The notes below the pieces were generated by a model. The model saw nothing but the letters and a program-made list of their open reading frames with translations, did not search any database and was not told the DNA's origin. Positions 1 to 7,325 of a stretch of 9,157 bases of DNA are shown here, in pieces (within the stretch, counting starts at the first letter, position 1; each line of letters begins with the position of its first letter). Source of the DNA: Candidatus Woesearchaeota archaeon. Its GTDB lineage: Archaea > Nanobdellota > Nanobdellia > Woesearchaeales > WJKL01. Position numbers and translations under genes: made by a program. The stretch covers positions 1-9,157 of the forward strand of contig WJKL01000078.1 of assembly GCA_014729145.1 (NCBI GenBank), given 5' to 3'.

Positions 1-3000
1 ACATGTGAAGCTGATAATGATGGAGATAACTGGAGTACAACTTGTGGAGATTGTAATGATTTTGATAATAATACTTATCTTGGAGCTACTGAGTTGTGTG
101 ATGGGATAGATAATGACTGCAATTTTGTAGCTGATGAAACCTTTACAGATGACAATTGTATATTTGTATGTTTAAACAACAGCTATAATTGGTCTGGAAA
201 CGGCGGAAGCCTTAACTGCTGCGGAGACGATGCTAATGAGGCATTCCCTTATGAAGCTGGGAATGAATTCTCTTGCTTTGATTTTAGTGATAATGACTGC
301 GACGGATTGATAGATCATGGTTCAGATCCTGACTGCAACTGTACAGATGCAGATGGAGATGGATATAATGTATCATGGGGTCCTGATGGTGTCTGCGGAA
401 CAGTATTACCAAATACTTATGATTGCGATGATAATGATAATACTACCTATCCAGGGGCTACAGAAGTCTGCAACAATAAAGATGATAATTGTATTAATGG
501 GGTCGATGAAGGATTTGACAATGATTTAGATGGATTTACTAGCTGTGATTCTCCTGTTCCAGACTGTGATGATACAAATGCTTCAATCAATCCAAATGCT
601 ACTGAAGTATGTAATGGTGTGGATGATGACTGTGACGGCAATATAGATGAAGGTGTCTTGAACAATTATTACAATGATACAGACGGAGACAATTATGGAA
701 ATAATTCTCAGATGGTCCAGGTGTGTTCAAATCCTGGAGGGATATATGTTGCAACAGGTGGAGATTGTGATGATACAAATGCTTCAATAAATCCAAATGC
801 AACAGAAATATGCAATAATATTGATGATGATTGTGATTCTGTCATAGATGAAGGATTTGATAATGATAATGATAATTATACTGTCTGTGATCTTCCTATA
901 GCTGACTGCAATGATACTGATAATAAAACCTATCCTGGTGCTACTGAAAAATGCGGAGATGGAAAAGACAATGACTGCGACGGAAAAATAGATGAAGGCT
1001 GCGGTAACGGCGGAGGAGGCGGAGGAGGAGGCGGAGATGACGAAGAAGAAGAGAAAGAAGATGAAGAAGATGAAGAGGAAGAAGAGAAAAAAGATATTGA
1101 TGTTGATATTCCCAATGTAGGTGATAGTGGCAATACAAAGGAAAACAAAGTCTGTGTTTCATTTGAAAATACTGGAAATGTTCCTCTACAGAATGTGAAG
1201 ATTGAGATTGAACAGCCTGAAGTTGAAAGAGAAATGCAGAGTCTTTACAGCAGAACTTTTAGCTTTGACTGGGACCAGGATATGGAAACAGAAAGTATTA
1301 TCCAGGATCCAAGAGAGCTCGAATGGTCAATATCGCGGCCTGCTGAATACAACAATGTAGGGTCTGGAGAAAAGATAGGCACAGGAATGGGATTCTTAAG
1401 CCCGCTTTCATTAAAAGATTCTGAGGAACTTAAACTCAGGATAACTGCTGACGGAAGAGAAGTATATACTAAAACAATAACATATGAGTTTGATGAGACT
1501 GAATTTATAGTCATGGGAGACAAAAGAGAAGGGATTAATCTAGTCGATGTTTATGTGCTTATAAGAAACAATAAGAATATAGACAGGAAATTTAATGTTG
1601 AATTTAATATAAACGAAGAAGAAGATGAAGGATATAAAGGAAGCTCATCGTTATACGGTCTTGTAGAAGTCATATTATATGGAAAGAATTCACAGGTTTC
1701 AAAATATCTAGGACCATATCCTGTAGCTGCAAAAGATGCTATTATTTTGGGCTATAGATATGCTTATAATGAGGACAAGTTTGATGATGTATTTCCCCTG
1801 GAAGCTACTCTTTATGAGGGCTTTGAAGAGTTAGCAACATATAAAGGAAAGATTAACCTTAATGAAGACAGAGAAAGAGATGAAGAGATAAAGCAGGAAC
1901 TGAATAAGATCACAGATGAGTGCAGGGTAAAGATAGATATATCTCCTCCAATAATGTGCATTGATTCTGATGGCGGAGAGGATTATTTTGTAAGGGGATC
2001 TGTTATAAAGGACGGTTGGGATGAAATCGATGATTTTTGCATAGGTGATAACAGATTATCTGAAGCAATATGCAATGTTGACGGCAATCCTTCTTTTGCA
2101 GAACATAACTGTATGTTTGGATGTGAAAAAGGGGCATGTATTAGAAGGCCGTTTTATGTAAGCTGTAACAGGACATATAAAACCTCTTCAAGTATAATCC
2201 CCTGCAATCCTAAGGACTGCGGAGAGGACAGATATATCAGATGCGACAGATTTAAAAGGGGCAGTGGGATGTTTAGACTTACAGCATATAGTGAGATATG
2301 CGCAGGCATTTACAATACAGAATGCAGCATGGATGCTTCCTGCAAAAAAGGAGAGCAGGAAATTGGAATATTTGAATGTACATTAGACTGCTCTGATTCT
2401 GACGGCGGAAAGAATTTTTATGAAAAAGGAAAGATAAACGGCACTTTAATGTCAGGACCTCCTATTGATGAAGATATTTGTGTTGGAGATGATATAAGAG
2501 AACTGTTCTGCAACGAAGAAGGTTTTGGGGAGCCGATGCTTCATACATGCGAGTATGGCTGTGAAAATGGTGCCTGTAATTGTTCAACAAATATGATAGG
2601 AGAATACACAATAAGAGAAGGCACTAGCGTAGATATTGTTGGAGAAAAATTTAATTTTACACTGGTAAATTTGAGCACAAATACTGGAGAATTAAAATAT
2701 CAGATTCCTTTTGACAATGGAGGATTAAGCAGCGGAAATATAGCACTTGGTTCTATAGATCTGAATTATCAGCCCCTTATAAGAAAATATATGATAATCA
2801 ATCCGGTTTTTAGAAACAGTACACATGCTGTTTTCAGGATAATGGAAACCCAAGGTATTGGATGTCTGAATGAATCCTGTGAAGATTACTGCTATGTAGA
2901 TATGTTCTTTTCAGGAGGAGAATATTATTCCTGGATGCATAATGTAGAAAGAGCCATTTGTCATAGATATAAAGCTGAATACTGCTCTGGAGGGTGTGAG

Positions 3001-5385
3001 AATAATACATGTTATCAGGTAAACGAGAAGAATATGTCAAAGTATTCTGATAAAGAATTATTTTTAGTTTCAGATAATGACTGGAAAAATGTTTTGCCTT
3101 TAGTTCCAGTTACAACATGGACCAGTGATAATTTATTAGAACTGCAAAACTGCAAAAAAGGCTATGGAACTGAAGAAGATGTTTGTGTTTATCCTAGTTT
3201 AGTATATCATGAAGAAGACAGTGGTTTTGATGCAGATTCTATCATCTATTTTATGCAGCAGTATAATCCTGATAAAGTTACAATAGTTGGAAACACCCCT
3301 GCTGAGCTTGATGACCTGTTGACAGCTGCAAAAGATTTTGGAGCCGGGCTGCAGAAAAGCCAGATCAAAAGGATAACACCTAATTCTTATCTTTCTTACT
3401 GGTCTAATGTGGACAAGGTTGTTTATGTTGAAGACAGCTATGAATCAGCTTTATCAGCATCCACTTATGCTTCTTTGATAAACTCTCCTTTAATCATAGA
3501 AGGAAGTGTTTTAGACAGTAAGAGCATATTAAGCGGAAAAGATTTGATCTGTGTTGGAGATGATGTTTATCCAGCTGGAAGTTCATGCACTGAAAGATAT
3601 AATCTTAGCGAGATGCAGCAGAAGTATGCAGATAAGACAGGAACTGACAAGATGATTATTGTAAATCCGGATGATTTCGATGTTCTTCAGCCCTGGAACG
3701 AGGAATTTAATCCTGATAAGTCAGGCAGCATCAATAATCTATATTATAAAGATTCTGTTGCTGCACCTTTCCTTGCGGCTGCAAAAAAAGAGGTTCTCTT
3801 AAGCACAAATTTAAGAGATGAATATGCGGTTGAAAGTTTTATCTTAAATCAGGCAGATAGATTAGGGCTTGATATAAAATATCTGACAATCGCTGCAGGA
3901 CCAAGAGCGATAGATATGACATATGTTGAGCGTTTGGATGATAATACACCCAGCAGGAGATATTCTGCTGATGTTATGATGTATTCAAATATTGATGAAG
4001 ATCATTTTATAGATCTTTCTGTAGGGAGAATATTTGGTATCACTGTCAGCGACAGCTCTTCAAATATCGCAAGGAGTCTGTTCTATGATGAAACTCTAAA
4101 AAACAATGAAAGTGTTCTTGTTACAAGAGGATCCCCTTATATAACAAGTGCTGCAGAAGTTTATGCAATGGGAAAGATTATGGAAGTAACAGGATATGAC
4201 ACAAAGATCACTCCAAATGAAACTACGCCTGAAGACTGGAAAGATAAATTTTTCATAAGTTATAATGATCATGGTGCTTCAAGTTGGGCTGGAATTGACA
4301 GTGATGAGATACCTTATCTTGATAATTCATTTATTCCCACATTGGCATGCAGTACATGTGATTTTGAAGGTGCTTTTTCCAAACAAGAATTATTCTGTGC
4401 AAATGCAATAAGAAAAGGAGCAGTCGGTTATATCGGAGCAACTGATGCTTCAGGATATATCAATATCCCTGATATTATAAATGAATTATTTACACATGGA
4501 TCAACAATTGGACAAGCTTTTATAAATTCTAAGAATAACAATATAGCTTCAAGATTCTATAATTATGGCTTAAATGAAGAAGTACCAAAAGTAAGCCCGT
4601 GGTTTTTTCTTTTGGGCGATCCAACACTTAAGCTAAAGACAGTATATAAAATGCCCGAGCCCCAGTTAAACATGAAAGGGAATGATGATTACAGCCTTGT
4701 GGTGCCTGTCATGAAGATTGATATTCCAGAAAATATTAAAAATATGTGTCAGGTTCCTGAACAGGTAGAGCCTTTATATTTTATTACGGGAATCAAAAAT
4801 AATCTTGATAACAACGATTATTTTATTTACAAGGCTGAAAGTCTGAAGCCAAAGGCTTTATCTTATAAATGGGAGATAATACATGAAAATGAAGGCAGCA
4901 AAGAGTTTTGGATAAAAAGTCCAACAAAATATGAAAACCTTTATTTTACTGCAGCAAATAATATGACATTTACAGATTTTGAATTTAATATCACCTTTTT
5001 TGAAAGTGCTCCTGATATGACTTTTGGAGATATCAGTATAGAGAATAATGTTTTTAGTTTTAAAGCAATCAATATCGGCAATAAAGAGACAGGAGAGATA
5101 AATGCGAATATCACTGTATTTTTGTATATGTGTATGGACGAGGAATGCAACAGGAAATCAAATCCAGATAATCTTTATTTTTTAAACTATATTGAGGATG
5201 TTATATCTTTAACAGCAGGTGAATCTAAAGAATATTCTTTTACACTTATAGATCCAGGGAGGAACAATCTTAATCTAACTGATTTTAACAGGTCGAGAGC
5301 AGACCTGAACATATACCTTCCTGATAGATTTGTTCAGCAGAATTATAATAATGAATTAATGACTGAAGTTGTGGAGGTAAGATAG
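1..5385 (+). CDS. Giant secreted surface protein: MopE-like metal-binding repeats plus gingipain-like (C25) cysteine peptidase, 5'-partial
   Basis: The frame is open from the first base, so the N-terminus and any signal peptide lie outside the window; at least 1794 codons are visible. In order: about six Asp/Cys-rich MopE-type repeats (13-1005); a poly-Gly and Asp/Glu hinge (1003-1095); two beta-rich, CARDB-like regions (about 1115-1890); two six-Cys DSDGG modules (1957-2139, 2389-2577) with Cys-rich spacers; a region like cell-wall-binding repeat 2 (about 3046-3560); a C25 peptidase domain (about 3640-4640) with the DHG histidine at 4270 and the CSTCDF cysteine at 4348; and a beta-rich C-terminus ending in a CARDB-like segment (about 5000-5380). 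There is no C-terminal membrane helix. Many N-x-S/T sequons suggest glycosylation. Probable role: a calcium- or metal-stabilised extracellular protease or adhesin exported by Sec. The domain calls come from motif reading; substrate and partners are unknown. The stop is one base before the next start. Confidence 0.88.
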   Translation, partial: TCEADNDGDNWSTTCGDCNDFDNNTYLGATELCDGIDNDCNFVADETFTDDNCIFVCLNNSYNWSGNGGSLNCCGDDANEAFPYEAGNEFSCFDFSDNDCDGLIDHGSDPDCNCTDADGDGYNVSWGPDGVCGTVLPNTYDCDDNDNTTYPGATEVCNNKDDNCINGVDEGFDNDLDGFTSCDSPVPDCDDTNASINPNATEVCNGVDDDCDGNIDEGVLNNYYNDTDGDNYGNNSQMVQVCSNPGGIYVATGGDCDDTNASINPNATEICNNIDDDCDSVIDEGFDNDNDNYTVCDLPIADCNDTDNKTYPGATEKCGDGKDNDCDGKIDEGCGNGGGGGGGGGDDEEEEKEDEEDEEEEEKKDIDVDIPNVGDSGNTKENKVCVSFENTGNVPLQNVKIEIEQPEVEREMQSLYSRTFSFDWDQDMETESIIQDPRELEWSISRPAEYNNVGSGEKIGTGMGFLSPLSLKDSEELKLRITADGREVYTKTITYEFDETEFIVMGDKREGINLVDVYVLIRNNKNIDRKFNVEFNINEEEDEGYKGSSSLYGLVEVILYGKNSQVSKYLGPYPVAAKDAIILGYRYAYNEDKFDDVFPLEATLYEGFEELATYKGKINLNEDRERDEEIKQELNKITDECRVKIDISPPIMCIDSDGGEDYFVRGSVIKDGWDEIDDFCIGDNRLSEAICNVDGNPSFAEHNCMFGCEKGACIRRPFYVSCNRTYKTSSSIIPCNPKDCGEDRYIRCDRFKRGSGMFRLTAYSEICAGIYNTECSMDASCKKGEQEIGIFECTLDCSDSDGGKNFYEKGKINGTLMSGPPIDEDICVGDDIRELFCNEEGFGEPMLHTCEYGCENGACNCSTNMIGEYTIREGTSVDIVGEKFNFTLVNLSTNTGELKYQIPFDNGGLSSGNIALGSIDLNYQPLIRKYMIINPVFRNSTHAVFRIMETQGIGCLNESCEDYCYVDMFFSGGEYYSWMHNVERAICHRYKAEYCSGGCENNTCYQVNEKNMSKYSDKELFLVSDNDWKNVLPLVPVTTWTSDNLLELQNCKKGYGTEEDVCVYPSLVYHEEDSGFDADSIIYFMQQYNPDKVTIVGNTPAELDDLLTAAKDFGAGLQKSQIKRITPNSYLSYWSNVDKVVYVEDSYESALSASTYASLINSPLIIEGSVLDSKSILSGKDLICVGDDVYPAGSSCTERYNLSEMQQKYADKTGTDKMIIVNPDDFDVLQPWNEEFNPDKSGSINNLYYKDSVAAPFLAAAKKEVLLSTNLRDEYAVESFILNQADRLGLDIKYLTIAAGPRAIDMTYVERLDDNTPSRRYSADVMMYSNIDEDHFIDLSVGRIFGITVSDSSSNIARSLFYDETLKNNESVLVTRGSPYITSAAEVYAMGKIMEVTGYDTKITPNETTPEDWKDKFFISYNDHGASSWAGIDSDEIPYLDNSFIPTLACSTCDFEGAFSKQELFCANAIRKGAVGYIGATDASGYINIPDIINELFTHGSTIGQAFINSKNNNIASRFYNYGLNEEVPKVSPWFFLLGDPTLKLKTVYKMPEPQLNMKGNDDYSLVVPVMKIDIPENIKNMCQVPEQVEPLYFITGIKNNLDNNDYFIYKAESLKPKALSYKWEIIHENEGSKEFWIKSPTKYENLYFTAANNMTFTDFEFNITFFESAPDMTFGDISIENNVFSFKAINIGNKETGEINANITVFLYMCMDEECNRKSNPDNLYFLNYIEDVISLTAGESKEYSFTLIDPGRNNLNLTDFNRSRADLNIYLPDRFVQQNYNNELMTEVVEVR
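13..1005 (+). repeat. MopE-like putative metal-binding repeats (about six copies)
   Basis: Each unit has a D-x-D-x-D-G-like loop, then a core close to DCDD-x5-P-x-A-T-E-x-C-x3-D-D-x-C-x4-DEG. Copies end near 144, 318, 513, 654, 855 and 1005; the second (about 214-318) is degenerate and the first is incomplete or only partly visible. The pattern matches the family annotated as putative metal-binding motif / MopE-like. The acidic loops resemble calcium-binding loops of thrombospondin type-3 repeats, so calcium is the more likely ligand, but this is inferred. The paired cysteines probably form disulfides. Confidence 0.85.
562..800 (+). repeat. Near-identical 38-bp DNA repeat inside the MopE region
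   Basis: Bases 562-599 and 763-800 match at 36 of 38 positions, 201 bases apart. Both encode DCDDTNASINPNA. Other repeat units are similar only at protein level, so this pair looks like a more recent duplication or gene-conversion tract. Confidence 0.8.
1003..1095 (+). repeat. Low-complexity hinge: poly-Gly then Asp/Glu-rich
   Basis: A GGN-codon run encodes nine consecutive glycines after CGNG. GAN/GAR codons follow, encoding about 20 mostly Asp, Glu and Lys residues. The tract separates the metal-binding repeats from the first beta-rich region and is probably a flexible, negatively charged linker. Length change in units of three would keep the frame. Confidence 0.85.
1957..2139 (+). other. 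DSDGG six-cysteine module, copy A (61 residues)
   Basis: This module runs from CIDSDGG to CEKGAC, with cysteines at module residues 1, 28, 39, 52, 56 and 61. It shares the pattern C-x-DSDGG, D-x-C-x-G-D, C-N, C-x-x-G-C-E-x-G-A-C with copy B. Six cysteines in an exported protein suggest three disulfides. I cannot give it a family name. Confidence 0.75.
2389..2577 (+). other. DSDGG six-cysteine module, copy B (63 residues)
   Basis: This module runs from CSDSDGG to CENGAC, with cysteines at module residues 1, 31, 41, 54, 58 and 63. The spacing matches copy A apart from small loop insertions. A half-module with the same ending style (cysteines at 2959, 2983, 2995 and 3010) follows later in the same protein. 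Confidence 0.75.
3640..4640 (+). other. Gingipain-like peptidase C25 domain (clan CD)
   Basis: Family landmarks appear in order. An aspartate-rich segment leads to DLSVGR (about 4012-4029). The NDHGASSW motif has its histidine at 4270-4272. LACSTCDF has its first cysteine at 4348-4350, which lines up with the catalytic cysteine of Lys-gingipain (ACVNGDF, from memory). KGAVGYIGATDASG (about 4414-4455) and LLGDPTLKL (about 4609-4635) follow. The dyad therefore appears intact. Specificity cannot be read from the sequence. The gingipain C-terminal sorting system of Bacteroidetes is not expected here. Confidence 0.78.
5373..5378 (+). promoter_or_regulatory. Strong Shine-Dalgarno GGAGGT inside the end of the giant gene
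   Basis: GGAGGT lies about eight to nine bases before the ATG at 5387 and overlaps the last codons of the upstream gene. It fixes the downstream start and indicates coupled translation from one mRNA. Confidence 0.85.
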
Positions 5386-5386
5386 G

Positions 5387-6232
5387 ATGATAAAAAAAAT
5401 ATCAATATTTGTTTTGCTTGTTTTGCTGGTTCCTATAGCCTATTCTGCAATTGATGCAGATATTGAGGTTAAGAGTGTTTTCGAGCAGGGAGATAATATG
5501 TATTTTAATTACAGTTTAATGTCTGATTCAGATGTCAGAGCAGTTATCTTTCCACACATTGAATGTTCAGGTAATCCTATAGCTCCCATGCTTGAGAAAG
5601 AGATATTTTTGAAAAAAGGAGAGCTTTATGAAGATGTTTATCTTGATACAGTGATAGATGATGCTTTTGAACCAGGGGAATGCAGGGCTTACATCAGATT
5701 TGTAGATCCTGTTCATGAAATTGAATCTGAAAATTTCTCAATAGATGTTATTCCGGATTTTTCATTCAGAATTGAATTAGACAAAAAAGTGTTTTTATTA
5801 GATGAAGAGATTGATATTGATTATGAGACAGATGTTGAAAATCCTATGGTATCAGCCGTTTTGACCCTGCCGGATAAATCTAAGAAAGAATTGGAACTTC
5901 CTGTTGAAGTCAGGGCAGAGCAGACAGGAACATATGGATTAGAGGTTACTGCTTTGAAAGAAGGCTATAAGGCTGTAAATGTTAAAGAAGAGTTTGCAGT
6001 TATAAAAGAGCATGCAGAAATAGAATTTACTGGGGTTTGTGATGGAGATAGTGCGTGTGAGGAAGGTGAAAACATCCAAAACTGTCCTCAAGACTGCACT
6101 GCTGAAGCAAAGCCAAAAAGAATCTTTGTCAAGATATTATCAGGTGGGTTTTTGCTGCTGTTGGCAGGATTAACAGTTACATTGATTGCAGTGGCTGTTT
6201 ATTTTGGAATAAGAAAATTAAAAGGCAAATAA
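5387..6232 (+). CDS. Membrane-anchored secreted protein with two beta-rich regions and a C-terminal anchor
   Basis: This 281-residue protein has a clear signal peptide (residues 1-20, basic MIKK, a hydrophobic core and an AYS|A cleavage site). Two beta-rich stretches follow (about 22-125 and 127-208), the second resembling an Ig-like or Big-type fold. A short Cys motif of the CDGDSACEEGENxQNCPQDC type spans 218-237, a transmembrane helix about 247-275, and the tail is basic (RKLKGK). The topology is type I: exported body, membrane anchor, short cytoplasmic tail. It starts one base after the stop of the giant peptidase gene and has a strong ribosome-binding site, so the two are almost certainly co-transcribed. 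I infer that it may hold or position the giant protein at the cell surface. I recognise no named family; the Cys motif is common in archaeal surface proteins, usually next to an anchor. Confidence 0.85.
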   Translation: MIKKISIFVLLVLLVPIAYSAIDADIEVKSVFEQGDNMYFNYSLMSDSDVRAVIFPHIECSGNPIAPMLEKEIFLKKGELYEDVYLDTVIDDAFEPGECRAYIRFVDPVHEIESENFSIDVIPDFSFRIELDKKVFLLDEEIDIDYETDVENPMVSAVLTLPDKSKKELELPVEVRAEQTGTYGLEVTALKEGYKAVNVKEEFAVIKEHAEIEFTGVCDGDSACEEGENIQNCPQDCTAEAKPKRIFVKILSGGFLLLLAGLTVTLIAVAVYFGIRKLKGK

Positions 6233-6237
6233 AAACA

Positions 6238-6245
6238 TTTATATA
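6238..6245 (+). promoter_or_regulatory. TATA box (TTTATATA) for the small membrane protein gene
   Basis: TTTATATA in a very AT-rich gap lies about 40 bases before the ATG at 6282. Initiation 25 or so bases downstream would leave a short leader containing the ribosome-binding site. It may also only be AT-rich spacer; readthrough from upstream is possible. Confidence 0.5.
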
Positions 6246-6269
6246 GAAATTAAATTAAAAAATATAAAA

Positions 6270-6275
6270 GAGGTG
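6270..6275 (+). promoter_or_regulatory. Shine-Dalgarno GAGGTG before the 85-residue protein
   Basis: GAGGTG sits six bases before the ATG at 6282. It supports that start and supports the reality of this short gene. Confidence 0.8.
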
Positions 6276-6281
6276 GATTAA

Positions 6282-6539
6282 ATGTATGTGTTTGGAATTG
6301 ATATACCGCTGGTAGAAGTGATCCTGGCGATAGGTATAGTGGGAATAATTCTTCTTCTTGAGATAACTATTGTACTGCTTTTGATAACTTATCTTATGAG
6401 AAATTCAAGGCTGCTTGAAAAAAAGATAAGCAAGCTGATAGATGCACTGACTTCTTTGAACAAATCAGAGCTTAAAGAACTTAGAAAACTTAAGGCTTTA
6501 AGCGAGAAGCCTAAACGTAAAAAAAGTAAAAAGAAATAA
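6282..6539 (+). CDS. Small membrane protein with polylysine C-terminus, unknown function
   Basis: This 85-residue protein has a long hydrophobic segment (about 8-38) with two buried glutamates (12 and 27). A charged amphipathic helix follows (about 41-72), and the C-terminus is very basic (PKRKKSKKK). The hydrophobic stretch could be one long helix or a tight pair. The basic end is probably cytoplasmic, where it could bind nucleic acid or lipid headgroups. The gene has a good ribosome-binding site and a candidate TATA box of its own. Its TAA directly adjoins the TAA of rpl11 on the other strand, with no base between. I do not recognise a family. Residues from 40 onward could form a coiled coil. 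It is likely real given the RBS, codon pattern and topology; its link to the upstream surface genes is only positional. Confidence 0.75.
   Translation: MYVFGIDIPLVEVILAIGIVGIILLLEITIVLLLITYLMRNSRLLEKKISKLIDALTSLNKSELKELRKLKALSEKPKRKKSKKK
6518..6536 (-). terminator. U-rich terminator of the secE-spt5-rpl11 transcript
   Basis: Read on the minus strand, just past the rpl11 stop, this is a T-rich run (T3, T5 and T7 tracts separated by single bases or two). Archaeal polymerase terminates at such U-rich tracts without needing a hairpin. On the plus strand the same bases are lysine codons of the small membrane protein. Confidence 0.55.
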
Positions 6540-6558
6540 TTATTCTTTATTTTCTTCT
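6540..6558 (+). terminator. U-rich terminator of the plus-strand surface gene set
   Basis: Immediately after the TAA at 6537-6539 the plus strand is T-rich (TTATTCTTTATTTTC). On the minus strand these bases encode the Glu/Asn/Lys end of L11. It pairs with the tract at 6518-6536 to make a compact two-way terminator. Confidence 0.5.
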
Positions 6559-7325
6559 GCTGGTTTTGCTTCTTCTGCTTTTTCTTCTGCAGGCGCTTCT
6601 CCAGCTTCTGGTGCTGCTCCAGGTGCAGCTCCTTCTGCAGGCATTATTTCACTGATAATCTCTTCTGGGATCTTTGCTTCTCTTAATTTAGCCTTGATCT
6701 CTCCTTTTTCTTTTCCAGCCATCTTGTCAATGATGTCTTTAGCCATCTTTTCATACTGAGCCCTTCTCTTTTCGATCTCTGCCTGAAGTTTCTTTTTCTC
6801 TTCTTCAAGTCTTTTCTTATCTTCTTCGCTTAATTCTGTCTTTTCTTCTTTGATCTCTTTGTCAAATTTCCCTTTATTAACCAATCTAATAGCTTTAAAT
6901 GCAGGAACGCCCTCAACCAATACACCCATAGAATTGCATGTTCCGATGATTTCTTTTACCTTTTGCTTAAGGGTTTTTCCAAGCAGATTAGACTCTTTCA
7001 TCTTGGCTATCTTGATTATCTGCTCAATAAGAAGGTCAGCAACCTTGTCTTCCTGAGGATTTCCAGAGCCTTTTTCAATTCCTGCTTCTTTTTTTATCAA
7101 CGCTGAGGCAGGAGGTGTTCCTATTTCAATATCAAATTCTTTTGTGTCAGTATCTACTGTAACTTTGACAGGGACCTGCATCCCTTTGAATGATTCTGTT
7201 TTTTTATTTATCTGGCTTACAACTTCACCTATGTTAACCCCCATAGGCCCTAAAGCTGGCCCTAAAGGAGGTGCTGCTGTTGCTTTTCCTCCTTCTACTA
7301 ATTGTTCGATAGTTTCAGTTGCCAT
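6540..7325 (-). CDS. rpl11: Large ribosomal subunit protein L11 (uL11) with a long C-terminal extension
   Basis: L11 binds 23S rRNA at the GTPase-associated centre, at the base of the stalk where elongation factors act. The 261-residue protein shows the classic N-terminal PPLGPALGPMGVN segment (residues 19-31), GMQVPVKV (48-55), PPASALIKKEAGIEKGSG (71-88) and the RNA-binding KQKVKEIIGTCNSMGV region (120-135). The family normally ends near residue 160. Here about 100 further residues follow: a Lys/Glu helix likely to be a coiled coil (about 160-200), a short helical segment (about 203-228) and an Ala/Pro/Glu-rich disordered tail (229-261). The ATG overlaps the spt5 stop by 11 bases, indicating coupling, with a weak AGGAAG just upstream. 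L1, P0 and L12 genes, often next in archaea, do not follow. The family call is secure; the tail's role is unknown. Confidence 0.97.
   Translation of the reverse strand: MATETIEQLVEGGKATAAPPLGPALGPMGVNIGEVVSQINKKTESFKGMQVPVKVTVDTDTKEFDIEIGTPPASALIKKEAGIEKGSGNPQEDKVADLLIEQIIKIAKMKESNLLGKTLKQKVKEIIGTCNSMGVLVEGVPAFKAIRLVNKGKFDKEIKEEKTELSEEDKKRLEEEKKKLQAEIEKRRAQYEKMAKDIIDKMAGKEKGEIKAKLREAKIPEEIISEIMPAEGAAPGAAPEAGEAPAEEKAEEAKPAEENKE

Noticed and set aside
94..96. TTG as a start codon for the giant protein
   Set aside because: The frame is open back to base 1 and the upstream codons complete a MopE repeat, so the TTG is an internal leucine.
13..1005. CRISPR array or transposon repeats
   Set aside because: The periodicity is at protein level within one open frame, with variable spacing and no constant repeat.
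317..1162. Several short alternative-frame and antisense reading frames across the repeat region
   Set aside because: They mirror the repeated GAT/AAT codons and the Gly/Glu tract (giving Ser/Pro/Leu runs) and have no ribosome-binding sites or recognisable domains.
6048..6098. Dockerin or EF-hand in the membrane-anchored protein
   Set aside because: The Cys motif CDGDSACEEGEN has acidic residues but lacks the paired 12-residue calcium loops; it fits a short disulfide hinge better.
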